Assembly: GCF_004793635.1 (NCBI RefSeq)
Contig: NZ_SRXV01000003.1
Coordinates: forward strand, 434,001-498,000
Direction of reading: 5' to 3'
Length of the DNA: 64,000 bases
From: Marinicauda pacifica
GTDB lineage: Bacteria > Pseudomonadota > Alphaproteobacteria > Caulobacterales > Maricaulaceae
Shown: in pieces, positions 48,201-56,868 of the stretch
How the letters are laid out: every line of letters starts with the position of its first letter
Position numbering within the stretch: the stretch's first letter is position 1
Translations under genes and position numbers: made by a program
Notes under the pieces: model-generated
What the model was told of the DNA's origin: nothing
Database searches by the model: none
The model's input: the letters and a program-made list of their open reading frames with translations, nothing else

Positions 48201-50153
48201 TCAGATCAGCCGAAGCGGACACCTCCGAGGCCAGCGGCTCTCGCAGTAGGTGATGACTTCGTTGCGATCAAACAAGGTGGTGAAAGTCGTGCCGCTCTGG
48301 TCAGCAAGCGGCAATGCTGTGACACCCTCTAAGCTGAAGCTCTCGAACCACTCTCGTGACGAGCGCTCCAAGAGGGCTGCGACGACTTTGGTGGACACCC
48401 AAGACGCTGCAAGGCTCACGAGACTCGAAACGGCGATCTTGGTGGGGTCACCCTCTGAATTCGACAGCACGCCCTGAATAATCGCGGCCCGGATCGCATT
48501 CGAATTCGTATCAAGAACATAAGCCGCGTCTGATTTTGTCGCGGGTGCGAAAGAGTCGTGCGGCGGATCGCTCCAAACGCTCTTTTTCTGCCCCAGCCAA
48601 TCGAGAAACTCCTGTCTGGGGAGGCCGAGCCGCTGGAAAGTCGGCGTTTTGCGATCCGGGTCGATGACTTTTGCGCGGAGCTCATTCCCCACCAGAGCGG
48701 CTGTCAAAGCTGCCCAAGCGCGCGGATCGGCAACCCAGGTCATTAGCTCCTTGAGCGGCACCAGCGAACGCCCGCCGCGTCCATTCGACCCTGCAATCGA
48801 TTTCTTCAGGTCTTCCATGGACCGAGCGCATACGAGAGGCTCTTCATTCGCGAGGAGGAGCGCATCCCTATCGAGCTCGGGTGCAAGCAGGCCCTCAACG
48901 ATCAACGCGGATATTGCGTAGCTCGGGATGCCCAGCCCTTGCGCGGCTACAGCGTAAGTCTGCGAATCCTTGTAGGCAGCAACGGACTTAGTCAGCCGCG
49001 CTTCATTGAAAAGAACCGGACCAGCCGTCGGGTCGCTCTTCGCGTGGAAGGACCCTCCGTTCGGCACTAGGCGCTGCAGAGTTCGGTCGTCGATCTGAAA
49101 GACCTCCCGCGCCTCTCCTAATGAGATGAGGTCACCCCGCGCCTTCGAGGGCACAGGAGATGCCTTCAGCGCATAGAGTGCGATCTTGCTTTGCTTGATC
49201 GCCTGGGAAAACTGATCCTCGATAACCGACCAGAGATCATCGGTCGCGAGCGGGGTTTTGAAATACTTCTCCAGATGTTTCAGTCCGCGGCAGTAGGTCG
49301 GAGACCCTACGGTGCGATGATATTCAAGGCAGAAATCGAATATCTTGCTCTCCCAATCGGACAGGATGGCGTATCCTGCCGCAACATGGCGCGCTTCCAG
49401 AAAAGTGTACCTCCGGCTGCCGGCAAAGGGGTACTCGGTCCCCGCCTGGGCACGCTCCAAACCTCTTACGGCGCCTGCGAAGTTCAGGAGCGAACAGAAG
49501 GTATCGCCAGCTTCCCATGAGCAGAACGGTTTCGGCAGTTTTTCAAGGGCTTCAGCCCTAACACTTTCAACCGGATCAACGATCCTGAACGAGGCCGCAT
49601 ACTGGCTACGAAAATCTTCTTCAAGCACCTCAGGCGCGAGCGAGGAAAACTGTGTCTCGCAGCTGGGGCATTCATCCAATTCGTGCGCGTTGCTCCAGAG
49701 GAGTTCGCGGCCACAGGACGGGCATGCTGAGTAGAGCTTCTGGAATGTCAGAGGACAATGGCTGGCTGGCACCAGCATCCACGTCGCAGGCGTGTAATCG
49801 GGAGCATCGGCCCCAACCAAGAACCGACGAAAGTGCGTGCGCACCATCGTCTCGGGAAGGCGCGTGCCGAACCAATTATACCATCCGTTGCGACCCTCTT
49901 CCTGACTACGCCATTGTCCGCAACGACGAAGATCGTGCGAAGAGACGCCCAACACGTAAGCGGCCCTTTCCAGGACTTCCTTCGCCGGAAGTGTCTTGCC
50001 CTGAATTTCAAGGACGTTCCGTAAGGATCCGATCTGACGGAACTCGTTGTGAAGTCCCGACCGGAAAAGAAACGACTGCAAGCCTTCGTCGGGATAAATC
50101 TGAAGCTGGCCTGCCAAGCGACCAAGGCTTTCCTTGAACGCGACTTCACTCAT
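48201..50153 (-). CDS. tniQ: TniQ-family target-selection protein
   Basis: A 650-aa protein whose N-terminal ~200 residues match TniQ: LQIYPDEGLQSFLFRSG, GADAPDYTPATWMLVPASHCPLTFQ (quoted by ends; residues about 94-118), and a zinc-binding pair CPSCGREL...ECPSCETQF. The long C-terminal region, which in Tn7-like TniQ/TnsD proteins mediates target recognition, has no motif I recognise. In the family it bridges target DNA and TnsC. Its ATG overlaps the tnsC stop by four bases; it is the last gene of the transposition operon and faces the Gabija genes. Confidence 0.85.
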   Translation of the reverse strand: MSEVAFKESLGRLAGQLQIYPDEGLQSFLFRSGLHNEFRQIGSLRNVLEIQGKTLPAKEVLERAAYVLGVSSHDLRRCGQWRSQEEGRNGWYNWFGTRLPETMVRTHFRRFLVGADAPDYTPATWMLVPASHCPLTFQKLYSACPSCGRELLWSNAHELDECPSCETQFSSLAPEVLEEDFRSQYAASFRIVDPVESVRAEALEKLPKPFCSWEAGDTFCSLLNFAGAVRGLERAQAGTEYPFAGSRRYTFLEARHVAAGYAILSDWESKIFDFCLEYHRTVGSPTYCRGLKHLEKYFKTPLATDDLWSVIEDQFSQAIKQSKIALYALKASPVPSKARGDLISLGEAREVFQIDDRTLQRLVPNGGSFHAKSDPTAGPVLFNEARLTKSVAAYKDSQTYAVAAQGLGIPSYAISALIVEGLLAPELDRDALLLANEEPLVCARSMEDLKKSIAGSNGRGGRSLVPLKELMTWVADPRAWAALTAALVGNELRAKVIDPDRKTPTFQRLGLPRQEFLDWLGQKKSVWSDPPHDSFAPATKSDAAYVLDTNSNAIRAAIIQGVLSNSEGDPTKIAVSSLVSLAASWVSTKVVAALLERSSREWFESFSLEGVTALPLADQSGTTFTTLFDRNEVITYCESRWPRRCPLRLI

Positions 50154-51088
50154 GCGAATTCCAGTCCGCCATCGACGAGCTCCCGGAACTTGTTTTCGGT
50201 ATCGAGGTCGTCGGTGACAGCCAGCGCTGAATGCGCGCGACTGAAATCGAGGAGGCTGAGGTCCCGCCGCCCGTCTTCAATCATTCTCATGACTGCGTTC
50301 TGGAAGAGAATGATCGCGACACCGATAATCCCTCCGCAGGCACTAAAAAGAGCCTCCGCGAACTCCTCACTCTGCAAAAGGGCCAGGTTGCCAGTTAAGT
50401 TGAGCGCGTGCACCTGTTTGAGATACGAGACAAAAAAATCCTGGTAGAAATCGCGGTCCGCGCTCACCTCCCAATCAAGGGGGTCAAGCTCGACGAACGG
50501 CAAAGACCGATTCATGAGCTGTTGATTTTCCGTGTAAGGCTTCTTCGCGTCATTGCCCACGCCGGCGAGAATAATGGGGCAAGGACCTTCGATCAGAAAG
50601 CGCTTGATCATTTCGCCGACGGTATGTCCGGCATCGTTTTTCTTCTCATAACGAATGTGATGGCACTCATCGAGCACAACGGCGAGAATGCCCGCGTGCT
50701 TGAGCAATCTGAGAATCCGGGTTTGCAAATCGTGGTGAGTCCCTGAAAGGCGGTCACCGCGAAAGTATCCCCTGTCTTCGGCTGCATCGAACATCGCAAG
50801 AATGAGGGATTTCCGGTTTACGTCCTCGGGAAGGGTCACGTGAAGGATCGGCGGATGCTCCGCCCCCTCTGAACTGTAGCGCCTGATGGCATAGCTGATG
50901 CTTCTGGACTTCCCGGAGTGGGAGGGTCCAACGATCAGGACGCTTCCGTGATCCCCGGGGACTCCTACCTGCTTGCGCGCAATCAGATCGTCAATCGCAG
51001 TACAAACACGGTCAGTCCTCGGATTGTTTACGAAGATCTCTCTCAGCTGCCGAAGGGCGCGCGCCTTGCAAACTGCAAGCTCATTCAT
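50150..51088 (-). CDS. tnsC: TnsC/TniB-type AAA+ transposition ATPase
   Basis: A 312-aa AAA+ protein with Walker A GPSHSGKS (54-61), Walker B AVVLDECHH (D140/E141) and a sensor region PIILAGVG. TnsC/TniB filaments mark the target and recruit the transposase. The size and the LDECHH variant fit the TniB subgroup. It starts 2 bp after the tnsB stop and overlaps tniQ, so the three are coupled. Confidence 0.88.
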   Translation of the reverse strand: MNELAVCKARALRQLREIFVNNPRTDRVCTAIDDLIARKQVGVPGDHGSVLIVGPSHSGKSRSISYAIRRYSSEGAEHPPILHVTLPEDVNRKSLILAMFDAAEDRGYFRGDRLSGTHHDLQTRILRLLKHAGILAVVLDECHHIRYEKKNDAGHTVGEMIKRFLIEGPCPIILAGVGNDAKKPYTENQQLMNRSLPFVELDPLDWEVSADRDFYQDFFVSYLKQVHALNLTGNLALLQSEEFAEALFSACGGIIGVAIILFQNAVMRMIEDGRRDLSLLDFSRAHSALAVTDDLDTENKFRELVDGGLEFA

Positions 51089-51090
51089 TG

Positions 51091-53067
51091 CTATCCATCC
51101 TCCAAGAAATTGAGCGCTACCTTATGTTTTTTCTGCTCGGTCTCCGGCGCAGCTTTTGAACTCGCAGACGAGCGGCCCTTTGCCTTGCGGTCCTCGCTCC
51201 GCATTTCAGTCTGAGGCCGAAGGCCCCTTGCCTGACGACGTAAGGTCCGCTTGTTTGACTTCTGGCGCTCTTCGACATTCGAAAGAATCCGCGCTTTGGC
51301 CTCCGCGAGCCCCAGTTTCTTGCCTGACACGTCCATCTCGATCCGGCGTTCTGCCTGGATTTCTTTGTGAAGAGCGCGGTTCATGAAGCGGCTATATGAG
51401 CGCTCCTCGCACTCCAGCGGCACATACTTCTGGCGCTTCGGATTGAATACGTGGACGGTGCCCACATCGTCGTCCATTACGCGGACCGCGACACGGACCG
51501 CATTGGCGACCTGGTTCTTTGTTGTCTGCTCGGGCAGAAGATCGCGGAGCAATCCGTCAATGCCGAGGCCGGTATAGATCAAACCCTCTATCACGACGCC
51601 TTTGCGGCTGAGTCTGCGCTGCACCAGCCGTCCGAAGCTGCTGTCGAACTGGTCCAGATCGTAGACGCGACGCAGAGCGTACTCTGAGCTCAGCCGTTTC
51701 CATGCTGCATACGGTGTCTCATTGTCCAAGCCGGCATGAGGGCTGTGATGGTAGTAGTTCGTGATCCAGTCGGTCAGAATTGCATCGGCATCGTCCAGCG
51801 TCAGAATTGCATCGCCTGAAGGATCGAAGCGCAGGCGGCGCGAAAGCTCGGGGCCTCCAGGGACGCCGCCGGCGAGTTCGCTGACAAATTCATTGATCGT
51901 TCGGAAAAGCCGCTCGACGATACCTTTGTACTCAGGCTTGCGTACGGGAGCGATTTTCGGCTCGATCGCCTGTTGCTTGCATGACGTCCGGAAAGAGGGG
52001 CCGACGCCCTCTTTGCCGTTGTCGATCACAAGCGTCAGGGGAAGACCGTACATCGGCCAGTCTCCGTGCACGCCATGACGCTCGAGCAGGTGGCCCTTCG
52101 GGCGAACGCAGGCGCGCAAGAGACCGGTGAGGGTCTCGATCGACGGTGCCCGCACGCTGAGCCAGAAGCCGAGAATGGCGCGCGTCGCGACATCGATCGC
52201 GATACAGAGAGTCGGCCTGCCCCAAACACACCCTGTCTTCTCATCGACCAGGTGGAGGTCGAGCTGCGTATGATCGATGACGACCGTTTCGAGAGGTCTC
52301 GTCGCCGTGAGGCGGCCGAGAAGCGGATCGAAGGAGGCCTCAGAAATATGGCGCCCCCACTTGGTCGCGGCGTTCTCCGGAGAGCGGGACTCTGTGATCC
52401 GACGCCAGATGGTGGTTCCAGAGGGGATCGGAAGCGGGGAGAGGCCAGCTTCGATCCGCTTGCGATTGAGGTCAATCACTCGCGCCGTAATGAGCTCCAC
52501 GCTAGTCGAAATCTTGCGCTTCATCGCCTTGTAGTGAGCACTCACCCCCTCCTGGATCAGGGCTTCCACTTCGGGATCAAGCCGCGGGCCTTGCGGCCCC
52601 TTCATCTGCCGGTCCCGCATGTAGCGAAGCTGGCGGTTGTCTGCCTCTCCGCGCGTCCTGATCCAGCGCCGGACCGTCCCGGGAGAGCGCGGCTTGTGGG
52701 GGATCGGACAGTCCGGAGCCACGTCCGCGATGAACTTCTTGAGCTTTTTGTCGCTGAGGTTGACCGGATTGCGGTCGAATGCCTGGCAGTAATAGAGCCG
52801 GATCATCGCGTTCGTGTCCGCGGACTCGACGCTGACGCTTGCATGGATCGGCTGGAGGTCTGCCGGATGGGCGAGCGGATCGAAAAGGCTCAGCTCACTC
52901 GCCGCATACGCGTGTCTCAGCTGCGCGCTCGAGAGGATCGCTGCATCATTGTCATTGGACAGCTCGAAGCGCATTTCCTCGCCTTCGTCTGCCAGGATGC
53001 GAAGCGAGAAGGCAGCCCCGTCGAGGAAGACACTCCCGCCGTCGGAAAGGCCCAGCTCAAGACACAT
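51091..53067 (-). CDS. tnsB: TnsB/TniA-type DDE transposase
   Basis: A 658-aa Mu/TniA-like transposase that binds the element ends and joins 3' ends to target. Residues about 130-240 form DNA-binding helices. The RNase-H core has the catalytic triad D265 (TVVIDHT), D349 (LVIDNG) and E385 (GIVERLF), a DD35E arrangement, so it appears active. A Mu C-terminal-type barrel and a basic C-terminus for TnsC contact follow. ATG 53067 overlaps the tnsA stop by 11 bp; an earlier in-frame start at 53106 would overlap more. Confidence 0.9.
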   Translation of the reverse strand: MCLELGLSDGGSVFLDGAAFSLRILADEGEEMRFELSNDNDAAILSSAQLRHAYAASELSLFDPLAHPADLQPIHASVSVESADTNAMIRLYYCQAFDRNPVNLSDKKLKKFIADVAPDCPIPHKPRSPGTVRRWIRTRGEADNRQLRYMRDRQMKGPQGPRLDPEVEALIQEGVSAHYKAMKRKISTSVELITARVIDLNRKRIEAGLSPLPIPSGTTIWRRITESRSPENAATKWGRHISEASFDPLLGRLTATRPLETVVIDHTQLDLHLVDEKTGCVWGRPTLCIAIDVATRAILGFWLSVRAPSIETLTGLLRACVRPKGHLLERHGVHGDWPMYGLPLTLVIDNGKEGVGPSFRTSCKQQAIEPKIAPVRKPEYKGIVERLFRTINEFVSELAGGVPGGPELSRRLRFDPSGDAILTLDDADAILTDWITNYYHHSPHAGLDNETPYAAWKRLSSEYALRRVYDLDQFDSSFGRLVQRRLSRKGVVIEGLIYTGLGIDGLLRDLLPEQTTKNQVANAVRVAVRVMDDDVGTVHVFNPKRQKYVPLECEERSYSRFMNRALHKEIQAERRIEMDVSGKKLGLAEAKARILSNVEERQKSNKRTLRRQARGLRPQTEMRSEDRKAKGRSSASSKAAPETEQKKHKVALNFLEDG

Positions 53068-53722
53068 AGCCAAGCCCCACTTCCGCGAGTGAAACCGGGG
53101 TGTCAATCTTCACCTCGCCGTCGAGCTCGAGTGCGATCACCCGGCGGGGGACCAACGAGAGAAGCCGGGCGCGTCCGTCTACGCCTCCACCGAGAAGCTC
53201 GGCGAGTTCGCCGACAGAGGACGTTTCCCTGCGCTTCAGATATTCCGCGACTTCGACGCGCTCAAACTGGTCGACGACGAATGAGGCCGAGTAAACGATC
53301 TCTTCGATCGCAGGAAACTCCGGTGAAGTTTTTAAGCGCTCGGCGGTGTCGACCTCGAACCTCATGCCAATTTTGGCAAGAAGCGCGGAGGCCACTTCAA
53401 GCTTCTGGGTGTAATCCGCATCAAATTTTTTCTCCGCGGAATACTTCATCTCGATGACAGTCCAGCCGGACGTGCGCTCTTCAAGGCGGTCGGGCGTGTA
53501 CTCCCGCCGCTTACCTGCTTCGATCCATTTGAGCGTGAAAGGCTGCTCGAAATAGTGGCGAACGCGCGTTTCCACCTCCGCCTGCCAAAAGCCGAAGCGC
53601 TCACCACTACTTTCGTATTCCATCCCACGCCCGTTCTTGACGCTGGGGAAGAGCCCAGTGGGCTGTGCCCGACGCCCGGTCACGAGCTTCCGCACCGGCG
53701 CGTAATCGGGATAGTGCGACAT
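53057..53722 (-). CDS. tnsA: TnsA-like endonuclease subunit
   Basis: A 222-aa restriction-fold protein. An acidic residue pair near E41/E49, D78 in YTPDR, and E91-x-K93 in VIEMKYS give the TnsA-type catalytic core that cuts the 5' ends, allowing cut-and-paste rather than replicative movement. The C-terminal half is a winged-helix-like region. The ATG at 53722 is chosen conservatively; a TTG near 53797 would add about 25 residues and abut the upstream gene. It precedes tnsB, as in Tn7-like operons. Confidence 0.78.
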   Translation of the reverse strand: MSHYPDYAPVRKLVTGRRAQPTGLFPSVKNGRGMEYESSGERFGFWQAEVETRVRHYFEQPFTLKWIEAGKRREYTPDRLEERTSGWTVIEMKYSAEKKFDADYTQKLEVASALLAKIGMRFEVDTAERLKTSPEFPAIEEIVYSASFVVDQFERVEVAEYLKRRETSSVGELAELLGGGVDGRARLLSLVPRRVIALELDGEVKIDTPVSLAEVGLGYVS

Positions 53723-53780
53723 GATCGCAGGCGGAATCGCGGGATCGCGGGATTCGATATGGCGCGCGAGGAGCTCCAAA

Positions 53781-54377
53781 TCAGGCTGCCTCAACAACAA
53801 CCGACCCAGCCTTAGTCGGCAGTGGTTTTTCGACGCGCGCGCGCTCAAAGCGAGGGCTGAGCGGATAGATCCGACTGAGCTCGTGGAACCCAGTCGAAGT
53901 CTCAAGGGCGAGATCACCGGACAAGATGAGGCGCGCCAGGTTCCACGCGCCGAACGAAGGGTCACAAAAGGCCCAGACGAAGTCGTCGGCGACAGGTTTG
54001 GATTTTTCCGCGAAGACAGACCGGATAGTCCCTTCGATCCGGGAGCGTTCCGTTCGAGCAATGCTAGGAAGCTCGCGCCTTCCCGGGGCAATCAACGTCT
54101 GTCCGCTGAGAGCGAAGCCCCAACCGTACAACTCGCAAAGTCCCAGTGCTGCTTGGACGCGTACAAAGCCATCAATATCGACGTCATCAACGATGAGTGT
54201 AGGAAACAGATGAGGTTGGTAGCCCGCCAATCCGCAGAACGGCCGGAGAAGACCTTCTTCCGCGAATGGGATGGATGCCCGCCGCGTTTCGACGAACTCG
54301 CGGCCATTTTCCTGCGAGCGTGTCACTGCCGTACGCTCGGCAGCAAACGAGTTGATATTCCCGATTTTGATGCCCAT
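53781..54377 (-). CDS. Unknown first gene of the Tn7-like operon
   Basis: A 198-aa protein of no family I recognise. ATG 54377 is chosen because an outstanding ribosome site (AGGAGGAG) lies 4 bases upstream. It is soluble, mixed alpha/beta, with a hydrophobic LILSGDLALETSTGFHEL segment near the C-terminus and several arginine-rich turns. It is the promoter-proximal gene and nearly abuts tnsA, so it belongs to the transposition operon. Tn7 itself has no gene here; it may be an accessory transposition or regulatory factor, which is inference from position. Confidence 0.65.
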   Translation of the reverse strand: MGIKIGNINSFAAERTAVTRSQENGREFVETRRASIPFAEEGLLRPFCGLAGYQPHLFPTLIVDDVDIDGFVRVQAALGLCELYGWGFALSGQTLIAPGRRELPSIARTERSRIEGTIRSVFAEKSKPVADDFVWAFCDPSFGAWNLARLILSGDLALETSTGFHELSRIYPLSPRFERARVEKPLPTKAGSVVVEAA

Positions 54378-54418
54378 TATCTCCTCCTGCGGGTTGCCGC
54401 CAAAAACGATGCTTAGCC

Positions 54419-54451
54419 TCATTATTGGCTATATAGATGCATCGATAATGA
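54419..54451. promoter_or_regulatory. Inverted repeat in the divergent transposition/DUF6471 promoter region
   Basis: TCATTAT (54419-54425) and ATAATGA (54445-54451), a perfect 7-bp inverted repeat with a 19-bp A+T-rich spacer, in the 120-bp region between two divergent starts. A good candidate operator for an element-encoded regulator. Confidence 0.5.
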
Positions 54452-54497
54452 TGGGTCAAGAGGCAATAAGTCTCAAAAATGAGGGCAAATACGGTTA

Positions 54498-54917
54498 ATG
54501 ACCGATGCACGCGCTACGGAGAAGAGTGCTGAGGAGTACGCGCAGGAATGGGTCAAGCAGCTCATCCGACGCGAGATGGGCGCACGAGAGATCAGCTATA
54601 AAGAGCTGTGCGAGCGGCTGAGTGTTTTGAATGTGGACATCAATGAGCACGCGCTACGCAACAAGGTAGCCCGGGGCACATTTAGTGCGGCTTTTTTCGT
54701 TTATCTCCTTGAGGCGATGGAGGTCAAAGCGGTGTATCCCGACTACATCTCCCAAGAATTGTACCGCCACAAACTTAAGGAGCGCGGGATCGAGCCCCTC
54801 GGTAAGCCACGGGCAGATCAGGCCTACTTGGATGAAGATGAGATGCGTCACATTGTTCAAGAGACGACGAAGGATTTTTTGAAATCCGAGTTTGGGCCTC
54901 TTCTTGGGAAGAAATAA
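54498..54917 (+). CDS. DUF6471-type small protein, possible regulator
   Basis: A 139-aa soluble protein. The core ISYKELCERLSVLNV...NKVARGTFSAAFFVYLLEAM is the DUF6471 pattern, whose helix arrangement resembles an HTH domain; the C-terminal 45 residues are charged. It is divergent from the transposition operon with a shared inverted repeat, the layout expected for a repressor of transposition. That role is inference from context; no member of this family has a function known to me. Confidence 0.6.
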   Translation: MTDARATEKSAEEYAQEWVKQLIRREMGAREISYKELCERLSVLNVDINEHALRNKVARGTFSAAFFVYLLEAMEVKAVYPDYISQELYRHKLKERGIEPLGKPRADQAYLDEDEMRHIVQETTKDFLKSEFGPLLGKK

Positions 54918-55173
54918 CACGAGGGTATTTTCTGCACGTGATAGAGCGCTCCAGGTGGACAACGCTGACGCAGTGCTTTTGCGCGCTTAGCAGTTCGGTA
55001 TTGGCTAAAAAAATGGGTCTTCAGCGCAAGCGAGTGAGCAGCCGGGACGCATGAAGCCAAGGACATGGCGTCACGCCACGGCGGCTCAATCCTTAGCCGT
55101 CGGAGATTCGACTATGACAGAAGCGAACCAACCGTTGTTCCGAATTGGACTTCAATCGTAATTCGAGAAGCAT

Positions 55174-55716
55174 GTGGACATGCGACCGACATATTTCCAA
55201 TCGCTGACCTATCTTGCACTGATGTATCCGGCCGCGCCTCTTGGGCGTCGGATAAAGACCGCGGAGCGCATGGCCGGACGTGCTTGGAAATCTCTCGACT
55301 GTGCAGGCGTCACAGCCGTCACCAATGGCATTCGTCACAAACTCACCGATTACGACAAGCTCATGGGGCTGGGCCTCTTGTGGGAGGAAGCCCGTCTGAC
55401 AATTGGCGCCGAGGTGCGTGATATTGAGCAGAGGTGGCGCCACGGCGGTTTGAAGCGCTGGGCGACAATAAATAATCGCCCCTTACCTCTGGCGCTCCAG
55501 GAGGAGGAAACCGCGCGCAATCTCGCAGAGTATCGCGGCCTGTATGCCCTTACAGCCTCAATAGACGACGCAGACCCGTCTCTGCCGCCGATCGTATACC
55601 TGATACTCAGGGAAGCAGAGCGCTACCTCTACGATACGTCAGCGAGCGCGATCTTCAGATACCCCGACGATGCCGAGTTTCTCCATCTACCGGTTATGGA
55701 GATGGAAGAGGGTTGA
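55174..55716 (+). CDS. Unrecognised 180-aa protein
   Basis: A soluble, mostly helical protein starting at GTG 55174 or ATG 55180; the leader ATTCGAGAAG offers a weak ribosome site. No motif, signal or membrane helix. It contains a conserved-looking helix pair GAGVTAVTNGIRHKLTD-like (near residues 44-58) and an acidic C-terminus. Its composition is intermediate between island and core. Function unknown. Confidence 0.45.
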   Translation: MDMRPTYFQSLTYLALMYPAAPLGRRIKTAERMAGRAWKSLDCAGVTAVTNGIRHKLTDYDKLMGLGLLWEEARLTIGAEVRDIEQRWRHGGLKRWATINNRPLPLALQEEETARNLAEYRGLYALTASIDDADPSLPPIVYLILREAERYLYDTSASAIFRYPDDAEFLHLPVMEMEEG

Positions 55717-55835
55717 GACCTCTCTACGATATCTGACAACCGCCGCCTCGATCCTGATCACCGGGGTCGGACTATCGACGTCGACGAGACTCGCTGACCG
55801 CGCTGACAAACCTTGGCGTTGCCTGTGGCCTGCAC

Positions 55836-56414
55836 TCAGGCCGTCTCAAGAAGCTTCACCTTCAACGTCCCGTATGGTGCTCTACGCACGAGCGTGCGCC
55901 GCTCCTGGGAGGGGCGCAGCCACTCCTGCGCTTCATGGAGGTCGAGGAGGAATGGAGCCCATGTCGAGAAGCTCGCCAGGTCATCTCCCGGTTTGACGAG
56001 AGTAGGAAAGAAGTGCTCCGGCCGAGTTCCCCCCGGGGCGTAAGAGAAAGTTCCCGTCACAAACATCATCTCGCCATTGGCCGCCTCGACACGGATGCGC
56101 GCTTCCGGGTGCCGGTGCGTCGACACCTCCGCCTCGAAGCCCCTCACCGGCATAATGGCCCGGTTTTCCCGCGCCGGATCTTCGGTCGCCAGATGATGGG
56201 CGCCGTCGAGATTGCCCAGCCCCCGCAGAGTAACGAGATTGCGATAGATGCCACCCGGTTGCACTGCGATTACGGGGACCAGCCCATCGACGGGAACCGG
56301 CTTGCCAGCCGTCCAGCCGTCGGTACGGCGCATTGGCATCGGCTTGAACAGCGCCGCGTTCACACGTTCGGTCGCTTCGCCTTCGTCCGGGAAGGTGAGA
56401 TTAGTCAAAAGCAT
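55836..56414 (-). CDS. Unrecognised 192-aa protein
   Basis: A soluble protein beginning MLLTNLTFPDEGEATERVN, with AAGGA about 10 bases before the ATG at 56414. It has a beta-rich middle with AIMPVRGFEAEVSTHRHPEARI and GEMMFVTGTFSYAPGG, and ends in a basic stretch. No family recognised. The A+T-rich region at 56470-56570 upstream probably holds its promoter. It converges on the previous gene. Confidence 0.5.
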   Translation of the reverse strand: MLLTNLTFPDEGEATERVNAALFKPMPMRRTDGWTAGKPVPVDGLVPVIAVQPGGIYRNLVTLRGLGNLDGAHHLATEDPARENRAIMPVRGFEAEVSTHRHPEARIRVEAANGEMMFVTGTFSYAPGGTRPEHFFPTLVKPGDDLASFSTWAPFLLDLHEAQEWLRPSQERRTLVRRAPYGTLKVKLLETA

Positions 56415-56600
56415 CGGCTGTAGATCCTTGAGAAGGAGCACGCGCAAGGCTTCGCCACGAGCGCGCTAAAGTGAAACAAATTTTCACGGAGATATTATTC
56501 TTTCTATATATCAAGAATCCCCCTTTTTGTCAAGAAAATCATATATGTGATTTCATCGCCTCTAATGTAGATGGGCCGCGTCGCGCGCTTATCTAACCCA

Positions 56601-56657
56601 CAGACTTGGAGTTTGGAGGTCCGGGGATAGAGCACCAGACTTGGAGTCTGGGGGCCC
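56601..56657 (+). repeat. Two imperfect 22-bp direct repeats with tRNA-like folding
   Basis: Positions 56601-56622 and 56636-56657 share CAGACTTGGAGT plus a G+C-rich tail (19 of 22 identical, all three differences transitions). The second copy folds as a 5-bp CCAGA/TCTGG stem around a 7-nt loop CTTGGAG, like an anticodon arm reading UGG, but no full tRNA can be drawn. It may be an attachment-site remnant or a protein-binding repeat. Confidence 0.45.
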
Positions 56658-56727
56658 AAACGCCATGCGATGTCGGCTCCGGCCCCTTCTGGGGCCCGCG
56701 AACGCGGCCAGAAACTGCCCAGCGTGT

Positions 56728-56832
56728 TCCGGCGATGCCAAGATGACGACCGCGCTACTCGACTGGCTCACCAATCATTACGGCATCGTTGAGACCCGCA
56801 ATGAGAGCTGGGGGTCCAATCCGCGAGCCTGA
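56728..56832 (+). pseudogene. C-terminal remnant of an IS21-family istB ATPase gene
   Basis: The last ~34 codons read SGDAKMTTALLDWLTNHY and continue to a TGA at 56830-56832. The MTTALLDxLTxH...IVETxNESW ending is characteristic of IstB, the helper ATPase of IS21. Nothing upstream continues the frame as IstB, so this is a truncated scar. Confidence 0.75.
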
Positions 56833-56868
56833 GGCTGAGCCGCCGCTGACCCAACCCGTCTGCGCTCT

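Noticed and set aside
56601..56657. Terminal TnsB-binding sites of the Tn7-like element
   Set aside because: The 22-bp repeats have no counterpart near the opposite (gajA) end, whereas the 32-bp repeat at 42824 does have one at 61396.
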